From Mesostigma viride (Eukaryota; Streptophyta; Mesostigmatophyceae; Mesostigmatales; Mesostigmataceae), in NCBI GenBank assembly GCA_009746045.1, contig RPFO01000310.1:1062234-1126233 (forward strand): a stretch of DNA of 64,000 nt. The letters are read 5' to 3'. This document shows positions 44,184-56,197 of the stretch, in pieces; within the stretch, counting starts at the first letter, position 1; every line of letters starts with the position of its first letter. Position numbers and translations under genes: made by a program. The notes beneath the pieces are model-generated. The model was not told where the DNA came from. It saw only the letters and a list, made by a program, of their open reading frames with translations, and ran no database searches.

Positions 44184-45699
44184 GTCAGATTCTGGGCTCA
44201 CAATGTGGGGAAAGCAAATGGGTTGTGTGTGATATGGTCGCATAGCCCTGAGCAAAACAACGCATGTGTGTGATCAAGAAAGATTGGGCGATGGCAATTC
44301 TGTCTCAGTTCCTCCATAACTGGTGTGCAGTTTTAATGGATGTACTAATTACGGTTCCTTGAACCTGGTTTCCTTACAGTGAGATGGAAATATAGCCGCT
44401 CAGCTAGGCTTTGGAGCTTGACAGGATGACTATCTGGAGGCCACCAAGGGTTGAAATGGATCACTGTCGGGGAAGATGTAGCCAGTTTTTCTTGCCCGGT
44501 TTGTGAGAGCAGTTATGTGTTACACTTTTGCCACTTTCTAGGTTTAGTTTTGTGGTAGAAATTTTTTTAAATGGGACTATTCCTATGTACATCCTCAGAC
44601 CTAAGACCTCGATAATGTTACGTAAGATGCAGGCCAGTCATCTGCGCAGCCGGTGGGCTTTGGCCTTCTCGGTCACCCACTACATTGGCCACCATCGTGG
44701 CCTGCTGGCTCATGACGTTCCCCCGGCCCTCTGGGCTCAGGCCCGGGGCATTGACCCCGCAGACTTCCGCCTTTACTTCGGTGGCATCGTGTTTTGACAC
44801 CTTTCAGTTTGTCTCTATCATCTTTTTCAGCAATCAACTGACGTCACCCGTGGAGGGGGATCAGGGGGGATGGCTTGACTAACCCGAGGTTGAACCTGGG
44901 TAGGGACAAACTACATAGTAACCCCATAGCTAGCGTAGTTAAGCTTTCTTGTTTGCATGTCATATGTATTTTCAGTTGTCAGCCATGTAAGGAGATGTGG
45001 GTAGAGCAAGGGCGCAGCTACTGTGGGCTGGCCCTGCAACTTCACACATTGTGCTCACCCTAGCACACAGATGGCCATGTGGTTATCTGGTAGACAAGTC
45101 TGTGTTATTCCACCGTATAGAGCTAGCGCACATCTTGTAATAGATTGTATGTTTTGTGTTGATGCATGCAAAGCAATGCAAGGCCAGAAATGGATTGGAC
45201 GATGCTGTGTACTTTGGCCCGGTGTTCCTATCATGTTTGGAGCTGCGAGTCATGCGGTGGACGCAACATTTCTGACCAGCCATGCAGATGCATCATCCTG
45301 ATTTTCTCAATGCGGACAACATGCTGCCTAGTGGTGCCACACTCTTTGTGGCCTATCCCTGCATTTCCAACTTTCCCTATGGTTCGGCGGGTATTGTTGG
45401 GATCGCTCCATGCATGTCTCCACTTTTCCCGGGTGTCACAGCCAGATCTCGGAAGGTTGTGGGTGCTCATGATCAACAAGAGGGGGGCAGGTTGGCATGA
45501 AGTTTGCACCAGTCAGAAGGTCCGTTCGTCAAAACAGTGGCAGTCCGAGTCATCAGGGACCATAGCAGTGTTGATGGGTGCGGTATTCTTTCTGCTGCAA
45601 GAGTGCAACTGGTTTTGTTGATGCTGACATATCTGCGCGCTCATTGGCTGTTGTACACCGGCCACTGGGTTGTCATGGGAGTTTGTCTGCTCCGTCCAG
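44184..45699. other. long intron with one GC-rich open frame
   Basis: Includes a GC-rich island at 44630-44797 whose frame (ORF 44528-44797) reads MQASHLRSRWALAFSVTHYI and PPALWAQARGIDPADFRLYF before a TGA. Base use is unlike the flanks and the island is absent from set b, which suggests an inserted fragment of a transposon or gene. I cannot name it. Confidence 0.35.
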
Positions 45700-45798
45700 A
45701 GAGGGGATACACCGCTGCATCTGGCGTCATGGTGTGGGCATCTGGATCTCGTCTGGCATCTCATCGCAAGTGGAGCAGAGGTGAACGCCAAGAACAAT
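45700..45798 (+). CDS. ankyrin repeat exon, 99 bp
   Basis: Acceptor CCGTCCAG, donor GTGAGC. Encodes RGDTPLHLASWCGHLDLVWH and LIASGAEVNAKNN. Confidence 0.8.
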
Positions 45799-46838
<1,040 letters not shown>

Positions 46839-47012
46839 ATGGGGGAAACGCCGCTGGATCTTGCTGAGGAACGGAAGAAAACGGACGTGGCACAGATCTT
46901 GCGTCATTGTGCGGCCAACCCAACGCAGGCCATACCACGGGTGCAACAGGCACCCGCCGCACCAAACAAGCCGCAGGCACAACAGCTGGCCAAGCCAGCC
47001 GAGAGAGAAGCA
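46839..47012 (+). CDS. last ankyrin plus linker exon (unit 2, set a), 174 bp
   Basis: Acceptor AATCACAG, donor GTGAGT. Encodes MGETPLDLAEERKKTDVAQI followed by a Pro/Gln/Ala linker (RVQQAPAAPNKPQAQQLAKP). This exon type should join to the kinase exon, but here a new first-type ankyrin exon follows at 47998. Set a may lack its own kinase, or may splice to 52745. Confidence 0.72.
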
Positions 47013-47997
47013 GTGAGTGTGGAACTGTTGTAATATTGCCCTCTGTATGGCCACTTGGTAGCTGCCCGCGAACACTTGAAGCTAAGCACGTCCTTTGTAA
47101 TGAAGTCCTTGCAGTCTGGCACATGCAGGCATTGTGGCTTCTCCTATCGCAGCAACGCACTGTCACTTTTGCAATTACGGTGACACTCACAAGCTGAATA
47201 GCTGCAGACTGCAGATAGCCCTGATGGAACGTCATGCGTTGCGATGACACTTAGAGCCCCCTGGCACGCTTGTCCAGAAGGGCGATATTTTTTTTGTCTG
47301 CATGCCCTTGTGGCAATTTGCATGTTTGGCTTCAAGTAGACTAGTTAGTGGTGCCAGCTCTACAGGAAATTCTGCTTTGTTTTGAGCTGTGTTTAGGCTG
47401 TTGAATCATATTTGTGCTCAATCTCGTCCCGAATACGCTAGGCAGCACTCAATGTCTTTCCAATAAATGATGGAAGCGCGATAGGCTGAGGATAACTTTG
47501 TACATCCGTGAAGACTTGTGCGATTGAGGATTATGAGTGAAAAATGCCTGTATATACTATTGCCACTATCAAGCGCGGCTGTCATGGTAAGGCCAGTGTA
47601 GTCCTTGTCCAGTGTTTGGACTTCGCTCAGGCCTGCTCGTCAATATCCATGCCCTCGAACTTCAATGCCATTCATCCCTCCCTTGCTATCTTTTCTTCTT
47701 GTTTACATTTATTAACAAATATACTGCTATCATTATTTTTTACCTTTCTGCTCAAGGGACAAGAGGCCCACCTCCATTATTAGGAGGTGGTGTTCGTAAC
47801 TTCAGCATACGTCAGGTATGGCTTTTGTCTAATGCAGGGAGCTAAACGGCTCAGGGGTGCAAGCTGAGGGCAAGCAGGGATCAGCGAATGTTGTGCAAGT
47901 GTGGTTTCCAGCATGCCTGGCTCAGGAGTGCTGTTGTACCTATGTGCATGCTGGGGGGTTGTTCACGTCCTGGGATTCCTGTGACTGCTGCATCCAG
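47013..47997. other. region between ankyrin sets a and b
   Basis: The first half matches 51640-51810 (AACACTTGAAGCTAAGCACG), the second half matches the end of the pre-ankyrin block (TCTCAGGGGTGCAAGCTGAG). So it is the seam of a duplication. No gene seen. Confidence 0.6.
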
Positions 47998-48093
47998 GCT
48001 TATACCCCACTGCACGAAGCATCAAGGGATGGCCGTCTCGACATCGTTCGACAACTTGTCGCAAGTGGTGCCAGCGTGAATGCCAAGGATACT
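47998..48093 (+). CDS. ankyrin exon, first type (unit 2, set b)
   Basis: Acceptor TGCATCCAG, donor GTGAGT, 96 bp. Encodes AYTPLHEASRDGRLDIVRQL and VASGASVNAKDT. Confidence 0.8.
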
Positions 48094-48216
48094 GTGAGTT
48101 CAGGCTTGTAATCTGAGTTGAAAGGAATGCCACGGCTGCATGTAGTGCACAGTAGGTAGGCAGCAGACTGTCGCCAAGCATTCTCCCAACGCGAGTGCTT
48201 TTCATTTCTGCAGGGG

Positions 48217-48699
48217 TCAATATCTGTTCCGCTTGAAGCTTGTTGTCTGTGTGCTACGCAAAGGCTGCTGGCCAGAGCGAGTGTTGTGGGCACACGCAAT
48301 AGCACTATCATCAAGTATCCGAGTGGCAGCAGGGATGATGTCCAATAATATTTCTCGAAAAAATCTCGTGGCAAGGGATGATGTAGTCATTTCTGCGTCA
48401 TCCAGCCATCCGCATTCATCCACAGGCAGCGCCTCACCCTTAAACTTCTGGCCTTGTTGTTTTGACAGCTACCTGGGAAGGGTGAGCAGGTTATTTTTAG
48501 TGCAGGTATCTGTGCATCCCTCGCGTTGCAGCGTGTCATGTTGTGGCATTTTCAGCCCCTGCAAGTGCACAATTCTGACTTGATGAAGGTGTATGTTGAA
48601 GCTTGTGAAGAATGCCCCCCTCAGTGGGCTCACAGTGGGCTCTTGCTTGTTGGGTGCGTCGCAGCCATATTTAAGCTCAGCTGCGCCTTTGCTGTGCAA
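48217..48699 (-). pseudogene. antisense remnant, exon-C type (set b)
   Basis: A single minus frame is open over about 160 codons except for one TAG. Upstream of the stop it reads VRIVHLQGLKMPQHDTLQRE; downstream, VDECGWLDDAEMT, TRFFREILLDIIPAATRILD and DSAIACAH. The stop stands where the set a copy (40870-41278) has Tyr (RYLSKQQ). This is the best-kept copy. Confidence 0.5.
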
Positions 48700-49049
48700 T
48701 GTTACTTATTATTAACTATGCACGCTGTAGCGTTGGGGATCGATGGAATGGTAAACCTTCTGAGGGTTAACCTTCACGGAACCGTAAACCGTCAGAGGGC
48801 TTGCCATCACAAATTAGGTAGGATTTGGGATACCATGTTCAAGATCAAGCCGGCCTTCACTGTCCTGTGATTCGCGACTTTTCTTCATTTTTACCAATTC
48901 CCTTCATGTACCAACGCTTGTGTTGTGGCCAGAGGAACGTGTTGGACCCGAGGAGGGAAGGAGGAGGATTTGTGAATGGTGCGGTGATGCTTGCGGCAAT
49001 AGAGACTGTTTTTCTCCAAACAGTGACCAAGTAGCAAATGTCAGGGATT

Positions 49050-49325
49050 GCTTGTCCATGTCACCTGGCCCTGTCTACTGACATTTCGAAGCCACTTTTC
49101 CACCTCTGAGGTATTCTTATCCTTGTTTTCCTGAGTGATGGTTGACGAGCAAGTGCTGGCCGATGTTTTGTATTGCACTTCGTGTTAGTATCACGCTCTG
49201 TGCAGCTCGCCATTTTGGGAAACGTCGCCTCTCAGCTGTGCGCATGCAAACTCCTGACCGCCTGCAAAGCTTTAGTCAAAGTTTGTGGAAAACGTGCCGC
49301 TTTTCCAAGTGTGTCATCCATTTGT
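49050..49325 (-). pseudogene. antisense remnant, exon-A type (set b)
   Basis: Minus-strand FPQTLTKALQAV and a following TEATFPKMAS-like stretch correspond to 41750-41995 (WFPQTLTKALQEL). Interrupted by stops. Confidence 0.35.
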
Positions 49326-49645
49326 CATCTATGTCTGCATGGCTAACCTTCCCGATCTTAATTGGGATGGCTCCATCCATGTCTCCGCTGGCCCAGGGTC
49401 AGGTATCATGGCCAAACCGTGTAAGGTTGTGGGTGGTGGTTGTGAACATGCGGTGATCAGCAGGCATGGCTTTTTGCACCAGCTAGGAGGCAAGAATGTG
49501 ATTACGTACAATGACAGTGTAGATTGGTGCGGGATCCTTTTTGCTGCACAACCCGACAGGTTCCTGTGGATGCCGACATGTCCATGCATGTGGCTTTTGT
49601 CATGCGACTGGGTTGTCACGGGACTTGTGTGGCTGCTGGATCCAG

Positions 49646-49744
49646 GGTGGTCGTACCCCGCTGCACTCTGCATCATGGAACGGCAATCTGGATGTCGTCC
49701 ACCATCTCATCGCCAGCAGCGCCGACGTGAACGCCAAGGACAGT
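49646..49744 (+). CDS. ankyrin repeat exon, 99 bp
   Basis: Acceptor TGGATCCAG, donor GTCAGT. Encodes [20 protein letters not shown] and [13 protein letters not shown]. Confidence 0.8.
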
Positions 49745-49807
49745 GTCAGTGATGACTGCATGCGGTCGGCAAGGGGGATGTGCTGTTTCTTGATGGTGGC
49801 ATAGCCC

Positions 49808-50048
49808 TTGAGCAATGCAATGCGCGCATGTGGTGAAGGTGATCGGGACGTGGCCAGGATGTCTGGTTTGTTTCAAGCAGGTATGCCCCTTAGTAACGCA
49901 ATGACCGCGTGTGGTGAAGGTGATCGGGACGTGGCCAGGATGTCTGGTTTGTTTCAAGCAGGCATGCCCATTAGTAACGCAATGACCGCGTGTGGTGAAG
50001 ATGATCGGGACGTGGCCAGGATGTCTGGTTTGTTTCCAGCATGTATGC
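49808..50048. repeat. 81-bp tandem triplication
   Basis: Three near-perfect copies of a unit with AACGCAATGACCGCGTGTGG and GGACGTGGCCAGGATGTC. The unit occurs singly in other ankyrin introns, so this is a local expansion. The 82-aa open frame through it is a result of the 81-bp period. Confidence 0.9.
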
Positions 50049-50420
50049 TCTTGTGATCGGAGTTTTAAATGACTTTGTCAAGGCTAATATGTGTCATGCC
50101 TCCACCCATCTCTCCGTTGTCCCAGGGCAGGGTATCACAGGCAGATCTTGGAATTTTTCAGGTGGTGTCTGTGAACACGGAGGGATGACTAGCCAGCATT
50201 TGGGGTGGTGTCTGTAAACATGCGATGATCGGCAGACATGGCTCTGCCACCAACTCGGAGGCAAGAATGTGGCAGCGGCAGTGTTCAGGTGCAATGATTG
50301 TGTTGATTGGTCCGGGATCCTTTTTGCTGCGCAACACGGCGGCTTCCTGCGGATGCTGACATGTCAATGTGTTGTCATGTGACTGGGTTGTCACGGGACC
50401 TTTGTGGCTGTTGCCTCCAG

Positions 50421-50519
50421 TATGGGACTACCCCACTGCATGAGGCGTCCAGCAGTGGCCATCTTCATGTCGCACGGCATCTCATCGCCTGCAGCGCAGA
50501 CGTGAACGCCAAGGACAAT
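50421..50519 (+). CDS. ankyrin repeat exon, 99 bp
   Basis: Acceptor TGCCTCCAG, donor GTCAGT. Encodes [20 protein letters not shown] and [13 protein letters not shown]. Nearly the same as 42932. Confidence 0.8.
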
Positions 50520-50699
50520 GTCAGTGATGACTCCATGCGGTGGGCAAGGGGGATGTGCTGTTTCTTAATGGTTACATAGCCTTCATGTGGTGAAGAAGAT
50601 CGGGTCGTGGCCAGGATGTCTGGTTTGTTTCCAGCATGTATGCCCTTGTAATCGGTGTTTTAAATGACTTTATTGTCGATGCTTACACAAGTCTGTGTC

Positions 50700-50949
50700 T
50701 AAGCAAGTTGTATGTTTGCATTAAGGCTTGTGGAGTTGGCTAGGCTGTCCAGTTCATCCCCAACTTGAGTGCCCCCGTGATCCATCCGTCGGAAACGTTT
50801 CTTGTCAAGTTTCCCGTGTTGAACATGTGCCTGCATGTGCCCGCGCTGGTGGCTGAGAAAAAATGGTGGGACCTGAGAAGAAGACAGAATCAGAGAAGTG
50901 GTGGTGATCGTGGCAACAGGGATGACGTTTTTTTTCTGGCAGTACTTAG
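50700..50949 (-). pseudogene. antisense remnant, exon-B type
   Basis: Minus frame with VPPFFLSHQRGHMQAHVQHG and VGDELDSLANS, comparable with 43900-44098. Weak. Confidence 0.3.
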
Positions 50950-51020
50950 AATGACAAATGGGTGGCCATCTGGATGTCATCAAGCATCTCGTCCCAAGTG
51001 GCACAGAGTCTAGTGTAAAG
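50950..51020 (+). pseudogene. decayed ankyrin exon
   Basis: Paralogue of 44100-44183. It has lost one base after AATGACAAA, which breaks the GHLD frame, and the donor has become GTCAAA. Confidence 0.6.
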
Positions 51021-51379
51021 ATCAAAGACACAGTCAAAATCTTGGCCCATGATACGGGAAAAGCAAATGGGTTCTGTGTGACATGGAAGCACAGCCCTGA
51101 GAAAAATAATGCACTCGTGTGATCATGAAAGATTGGGAAATGGCCAGGCTGTCTCAGTTCCTCCATTACTAGTGGGCGCTTGTAATGGACATGTTAATAA
51201 TGGTTTCTTGCACTTTATTTTCTATATTGATCCGGAAATATATATAGCCTCTACAGCTAAGCTTTTCAGCTTGACATCGCGATTATCATCGCTGCCGTGG
51301 TATAGGGCGTCAATGGGCCAATTATCCTGATGATGTGTCAACCTGATGCCCTGACATGCCGTCCGCTAACCAATCACAG

Positions 51380-51625
51380 ATGGGGAGAACGCCGCTGGAT
51401 CTCGCCGAGGAACAGAAGAAAACGGACGTAGCACAGATCTTGCGTAATGCTGCAGCCAAACCAAAAGTGGCCCAACCGCGGGTGCAACAGGCACCCGCCG
51501 CACCAAACAAGCCGCAGGCACAACAACCGACCAAGCCAGCCGAGGGAAAAGCGGTGCAACAGCCATATTCCGCACCAAACAAGCCCCAGGCACAACAGCT
51601 GACCAAGCCAGCCGAGGGAAAAGAA
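51380..51625 (+). CDS. last ankyrin plus linker exon (unit 2, set b), 246 bp
   Basis: Acceptor AATCACAG, donor GTGAGT. Encodes MGRTPLDLAEEQKKTDVAQI and a linker with two copies of a APNKPQAQQ..KPAEGK motif. Phase 0 into the kinase exon at 52745, giving PAEGKE joined to AMRDVFAEID. Confidence 0.78.
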
Positions 51626-52744
51626 GTGAGTGTGGAGAATCTTTGTAATGTTTCCCTGTGTGTGGTCACTTGGTAACTGCCCACGAACACTTGAAGCTAA
51701 GCACGTCCTTTGTAACCAAGTCCTTGCAGTCTGGCACATTCAGGCATTGTGGCTCCTCCTATCTCAGCAGAGCACTGTTACTTTTGCAAGCACGGTGACA
51801 CTCACAAACTGAAAATCTGCACACTGCGATGGCCCCGGTGGAACGTCTTGGGATGCGATGACATTGAGTAGAGCCACCTGGCATGCTTGTCCAGAATGGC
51901 AAATTTTTTTTTCTCTGTCAGCTTGCCCCTGTGACATATCTGCACGTTCAGCTTCGCTCCATCAGCCATACATAAGCCAGTGTGGGCGGTACCTAGTTGT
52001 CGCGACGACTCACCGGGTATATACTAGCGATGTTGTTCAAGCCTCGTACAGTATGCGTTACCTAATGGACTAGTACTGCTAGGAATGCTGTCCTAGCCTA
52101 GCTCGGTAATTTTTGCGCTGCCTGCAGCAGCTGTATTTTTCGCTGGAGCTTACCGCATTCCACAATGCCAGATAGCCTAGTGTTGCCGCTCTGTTGCCTG
52201 CGTGACACTGCGTTGGTGTTTTTGTAACACCAGCTGCTACGAAAAAGATAAGGCAGTAAATATGGAGAGAATGCATGTGATGCCAGCATATCTGCATCAA
52301 GAGCGTCGTTTCAATTAGAATAAGTGGTGCCAGTTCTAAAGGAAAAAGCGGCTTTGTTTTCAAACTGAGTTTACGCTGTTGAATCATCGTTTTCAACCCT
52401 GACACAAGCATCGTCTTCCCCACCCAATTTCATATTGCTTCCTTCCCCCAAACCAACCACCCCTCCCCGCGGGTATACTGTGCATGGATGTGCAAACCTA
52501 TGAAACCTAGGGTGCATGTCATCATGTTATTGAGTTAGAACCAAAAGTACTTGCTAGGAGCCCAGCTGGAATATGCCTGACAGAGGGTGCCCGAATCCTG
52601 ATGAGATGCTGCCCCAGGCCCTTCCCAACTTCGCCATTAAATTAAACCTTGGAAACATCCAGTTCCTATTCTCCATCCATCTGGAAACATCCTGATGATA
52701 CAAATTGGCTGACCTTGTTGTTTGCTGGCGCTGGATGGGACCAG
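51626..52744. other. intron before kinase exon copy 2
   Basis: From donor GTGAGT to acceptor GGGACCAG. The first 170 bp match 47030-47200. No gene recognised. Confidence 0.5.
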
Positions 52745-55700
52745 GCTATGAGGGACGTATTCGCAGAGATAGACTGGTCTGTCTGCCAGTTGAATCCTCA
52801 ACCTGGCCTGCTCTCCAGCCTGGAGGGTAAAGTGACAATCATGCAAGAAACCTGGACACTTGCGCAGGTGGCCCACCGCATGGGGGTGAGGATGAAGGGC
52901 AGTGCCTTGGATTCGGCGAGGCTGGGCGAAGTGCTCAGGCAGCAGGATCAGCGCAGCAGGGAGCAGCTGACCCAGGTGCAGGCGCAAGAAGAGGCCATGC
53001 ACCGCAAGCTGGCCCACCTTCGCCGGAACAGCGCCGACGTGGCTGCAGCAAGGGAGCGGGACGTGGCGGTGCGGGCGTATGCGAGCAGCCTCCTCGCTCT
53101 TCGTGAGAGTTTGGAGAAGAAGGCAGGTCTGTCGGAGCAGCGACACAAGCAGCAGCTGACGCTGAAGGAAACCATGGTTTTATTTGGCAGCAGCCAAGAA
53201 ACATCGCCTGCTAGCGATGCGGGGACATTGCCTGAGCCTGACATGGAGGCAAGCGGCCAGCTGGCGCTTGAGCAGCTGAGGGAGGTGGTGAAGGACTGCA
53301 ATAATGAGCTGATGCCTGCAGCGGTAGCTACACAGAAAGCCATGGTGCATTTGCAGGCGTGCTTGGAGAAACAGCAAAGCATCGCAGCCAAATTGCGGGG
53401 TCGGCTGGATGCTGCTGTCCAATCAGGGCAGCGGTTCGCAGCCTCGGTGCTTTCCCAGCTGAAGGGTGAGACTCCCGAGGAGGATGGCAGACATGCACGC
53501 AAGATGTCAGAGATAACGTCCTTGCGTGAGAAGGAAGTGCGCAAGATGATGGCCCTGCGAGAGAGCATCCCAGGGACCCTGTCTCGCCTAGCTGCCGCCC
53601 AGCAGGAGAGTAAGTTGATCCAACGACAGCTCAGGAACACGCGCCACGAGATCTTGGACGCGGAGGATGATGGGCGCACGGGGCAGCTGCAGCAACTCAT
53701 GCAGAAGGAGAGGGCGCTGCTGGAGCAAGCCTCCAAGTTGGCCGCGGAGCAGGCCACACTGTCTGAGTCGTTGGCGGATGCCAAGCTGCAGCAGTGGTAC
53801 CCCGACTTGCTGGCGCAGGAGGAGCGCATCAAGGAGTTGCACAAGTTCTTACCTGCAGGCGCCAGCAGGGACCTCATGGACAATGAGTGGAGCCTCTCCA
53901 AGTTCCGCGATAGCCCTGGGACCCCCTTGGTGTCGGCAAGGGGGGCGTGGCGGGTGAGGTTGGTGGAGGACTGGAACGGGAAGAAGTGGGTGGTGAAGGA
54001 GATGGGTCCGGGGCCGGAGTTGCGTCGGGAGGTCAACCGGCTGAAGGCGTTGCAGCACCCCCTGGTGATCCCCCTGGAGCGGGTGTTCATCGATAACAAC
54101 GTGGCCTACCTGCAGATGCCCTACTACAAGAATGGGAACTTGCGTGGCTGGGTTGACAGCATCGTGGGCGCCCAGAAGGGGGCAGCGAGTCTGACCACCC
54201 AGCAGGGTGCGCAGATCTGGAGCTCGATGAAGCAGGTCTTCCAGGCGGTGGCCTTCCTCCACCGCAAGGGCATCGTGCACCGTGACCTCAAGCCGGAGAA
54301 TGTGCTGCTGCAGGATGACGGCCAGATCGCGCTGTGTGACTTTGGGGTCAGCCACGATGTGCTGGCGCACCTGCAGACGACTAAGGCAACGCTGGCCGTG
54401 GGGGGATACACCGCGTGCTATGCCGCCCCGGAGGTGCTTGCGGGGAAGGGCGTGTCCGCAAGCAACGCGTACGCCGAGGACCTGTGGTCCCTGGGGGTGA
54501 TGCTGCTGGAGCTGGCAGGGACCCGGCTGTCTTGGAACCCGACGACCTCCCGCCTGGAGGATGAGCAGGGTCACCCCATCAACACGGCCGACCTGCTGGT
54601 GGGCAAGTCCAAGTGGCACCGTGATCTGATCACCCTGGCTGACTCCCTGCTTCAGGTGGATCCTGATGCCCGGCCCAGCGCTGAGGCAGTCCTCGCAAGC
54701 GAGCTCTTCCAGCAGGACCCCTCCGCCAGCCAGGTGCAGCAGAACCGCCACATGCTGCTGCTGACCAGCCACCTGGCAAAGCTGCGGCAGAGCCCTCAGG
54801 GTGGCGGGCGGCCCAAGATCCACGTGATGAGGTTGGACGTGCGCGAGGGGCCCGGCATGGTTGCCCCGGTGCTGGCGCTGTTTGCTCGGGAGGACGTCAA
54901 GCCCGAGGAGACCGTGGTCGGCGAACATGCAGGCGTGCGCATCCCTCTCTCCGAGGTGCTCCACAACTTCTTTGAGGCGGTGGTGCTGCCCGCTGCCGGC
55001 CTGTTTGAGCAGGGCAAGGGGGATGGTGAGGATGCCAGTGGGTCTGGAGCGGCCTCCCAGGTGCGTGAGGGGGTGGCCTTCCTTCCCAGGGTTTGCCAGG
55101 CGAGGGGCGCCAAGGCCGTGGAGACCCACCGGCAGCGGCTGCGCACGGTGGGCAAGATCTTGGCCAAGGCGGTGCTGCAGTGCATCCACGTGCCGGTGCA
55201 GTTTTGCAGCGCGCTCTTCTGTGCGCTGGTGGCCAAGGATGACCTCACGCAGTACAGCACGGCCAACTGTCTGGAGATGCTGGCGGAGTTTGACCCCACC
55301 GACGCGCGCCGCATGCGCGTCACGCTGGCCATGAAGCACGGGGACGGCGAATCGGGGATCACCCTGGGGGCTCTCATGGGCGATGCGGACGCGGACGAGA
55401 CCCTCATGACGGATGCCAACAAAGAGCTGCTCGTGCGCAAGGCAATCCACCACCGCCTGGTCTTGACGCGGGCGGCCGAGCTCGCAGAGGTGCGCGCCGG
55501 CTTCCTGTGCCTTGACTGGGAGCCCCTGCTGGGTGTGTTGTCGCCGTTTGACCTGATGACCCTTTTCTTTGGTACCGACTACCTGGACGTCAGCCGCGTC
55601 AGCCAGGCGTTCCAGCTGGACACGGCCAGCTGGGAGGGCAGGAAGGTGCAGGGGAAGCAGGCATGGGAGTGGCTGCAACGCTTCCTGCACGAGGCCTCGG

Positions 55701-56197
55701 AGACGTCCCTGCGCCTGTTCAGTATCTGCGCGCTGGGCGGCGCCAAGTCCTGGTGGTCGGGCATGTGTGCCGTGAAGAGGCTGACCTCTGCCAGCAACGG
55801 GGGCCTGCCGGAGTTCTCCCGGGAGTCGGGCTCCCTGTACCTCCCTCTCCCTGGAAACGACGGCTGCCCGTCGTACGAGGCGTTCTGCGCACGCATGTTT
55901 GCGGCGCTCAAGGTGCACGGGGAGTACGGCCAGCGCACCGAGGCGCAGCGCGCCCAGAAGATGGGCATGGAGGAGATGCAGGGTGTGGTGCGGGCGATGG
56001 CGGGGCAGGTGAGGGCGGGGGGCTGGTACCGCTGCCCCAACGGCCACCTGTACTGCATCACCGAGTGTGGCGGTGCCATGCAGGAGAGCACGTGCCCCAC
56101 CTGCGGGAAAGGCATTGGCGGGAGCCAGCACCGGTTGAGGGGCGACAACGCGAATGCTCTGGACGTGGATGGGGCGCAGAGACCCGCATGGAACTGA
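52745..56197 (+). CDS. terminal exon: coiled coil - kinase - HECT-like - RZ finger (copy 2)
   Basis: Same length (3453 bp, 1150 codons) as copy 1 and very similar along its length; the frame is open from 52649, but homology starts at 52745. Differences are concentrated in the first 80 residues. All kinase landmarks (Lys418, Asp514, Asp532), the HECT-like region and all six RZ ligands are kept. Near the C-lobe end, copy 1 has SYEACSARMF and copy 2 SYEAFCARMF, so a Cys has shifted by one residue. The expected catalytic segment again has no Cys (SRESGSLYLP). Intact frames in both copies suggest both are under selection. Joins upstream to the exon at 51380. Confidence 0.85.
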   Translation, partial: AMRDVFAEIDWSVCQLNPQPGLLSSLEGKVTIMQETWTLAQVAHRMGVRMKGSALDSARLGEVLRQQDQRSREQLTQVQAQEEAMHRKLAHLRRNSADVAAARERDVAVRAYASSLLALRESLEKKAGLSEQRHKQQLTLKETMVLFGSSQETSPASDAGTLPEPDMEASGQLALEQLREVVKDCNNELMPAAVATQKAMVHLQACLEKQQSIAAKLRGRLDAAVQSGQRFAASVLSQLKGETPEEDGRHARKMSEITSLREKEVRKMMALRESIPGTLSRLAAAQQESKLIQRQLRNTRHEILDAEDDGRTGQLQQLMQKERALLEQASKLAAEQATLSESLADAKLQQWYPDLLAQEERIKELHKFLPAGASRDLMDNEWSLSKFRDSPGTPLVSARGAWRVRLVEDWNGKKWVVKEMGPGPELRREVNRLKALQHPLVIPLERVFIDNNVAYLQMPYYKNGNLRGWVDSIVGAQKGAASLTTQQGAQIWSSMKQVFQAVAFLHRKGIVHRDLKPENVLLQDDGQIALCDFGVSHDVLAHLQTTKATLAVGGYTACYAAPEVLAGKGVSASNAYAEDLWSLGVMLLELAGTRLSWNPTTSRLEDEQGHPINTADLLVGKSKWHRDLITLADSLLQVDPDARPSAEAVLASELFQQDPSASQVQQNRHMLLLTSHLAKLRQSPQGGGRPKIHVMRLDVREGPGMVAPVLALFAREDVKPEETVVGEHAGVRIPLSEVLHNFFEAVVLPAAGLFEQGKGDGEDASGSGAASQVREGVAFLPRVCQARGAKAVETHRQRLRTVGKILAKAVLQCIHVPVQFCSALFCALVAKDDLTQYSTANCLEMLAEFDPTDARRMRVTLAMKHGDGESGITLGALMGDADADETLMTDANKELLVRKAIHHRLVLTRAAELAEVRAGFLCLDWEPLLGVLSPFDLMTLFFGTDYLDVSRVSQAFQLDTASWEGRKVQGKQAWEWLQRFLHEASETSLRLFSICALGGAKSWWSGMCAVKRLTSASNGGLPEFSRESGSLYLPLPGNDGCPSYEAFCARMFAALKVHGEYGQRTEAQRAQKMGMEEMQGVVRAMAGQVRAGGWYRCPNGHLYCITECGGAMQESTCPTCGKGIGGSQHRLRGDNANALDVDGAQRPAWN

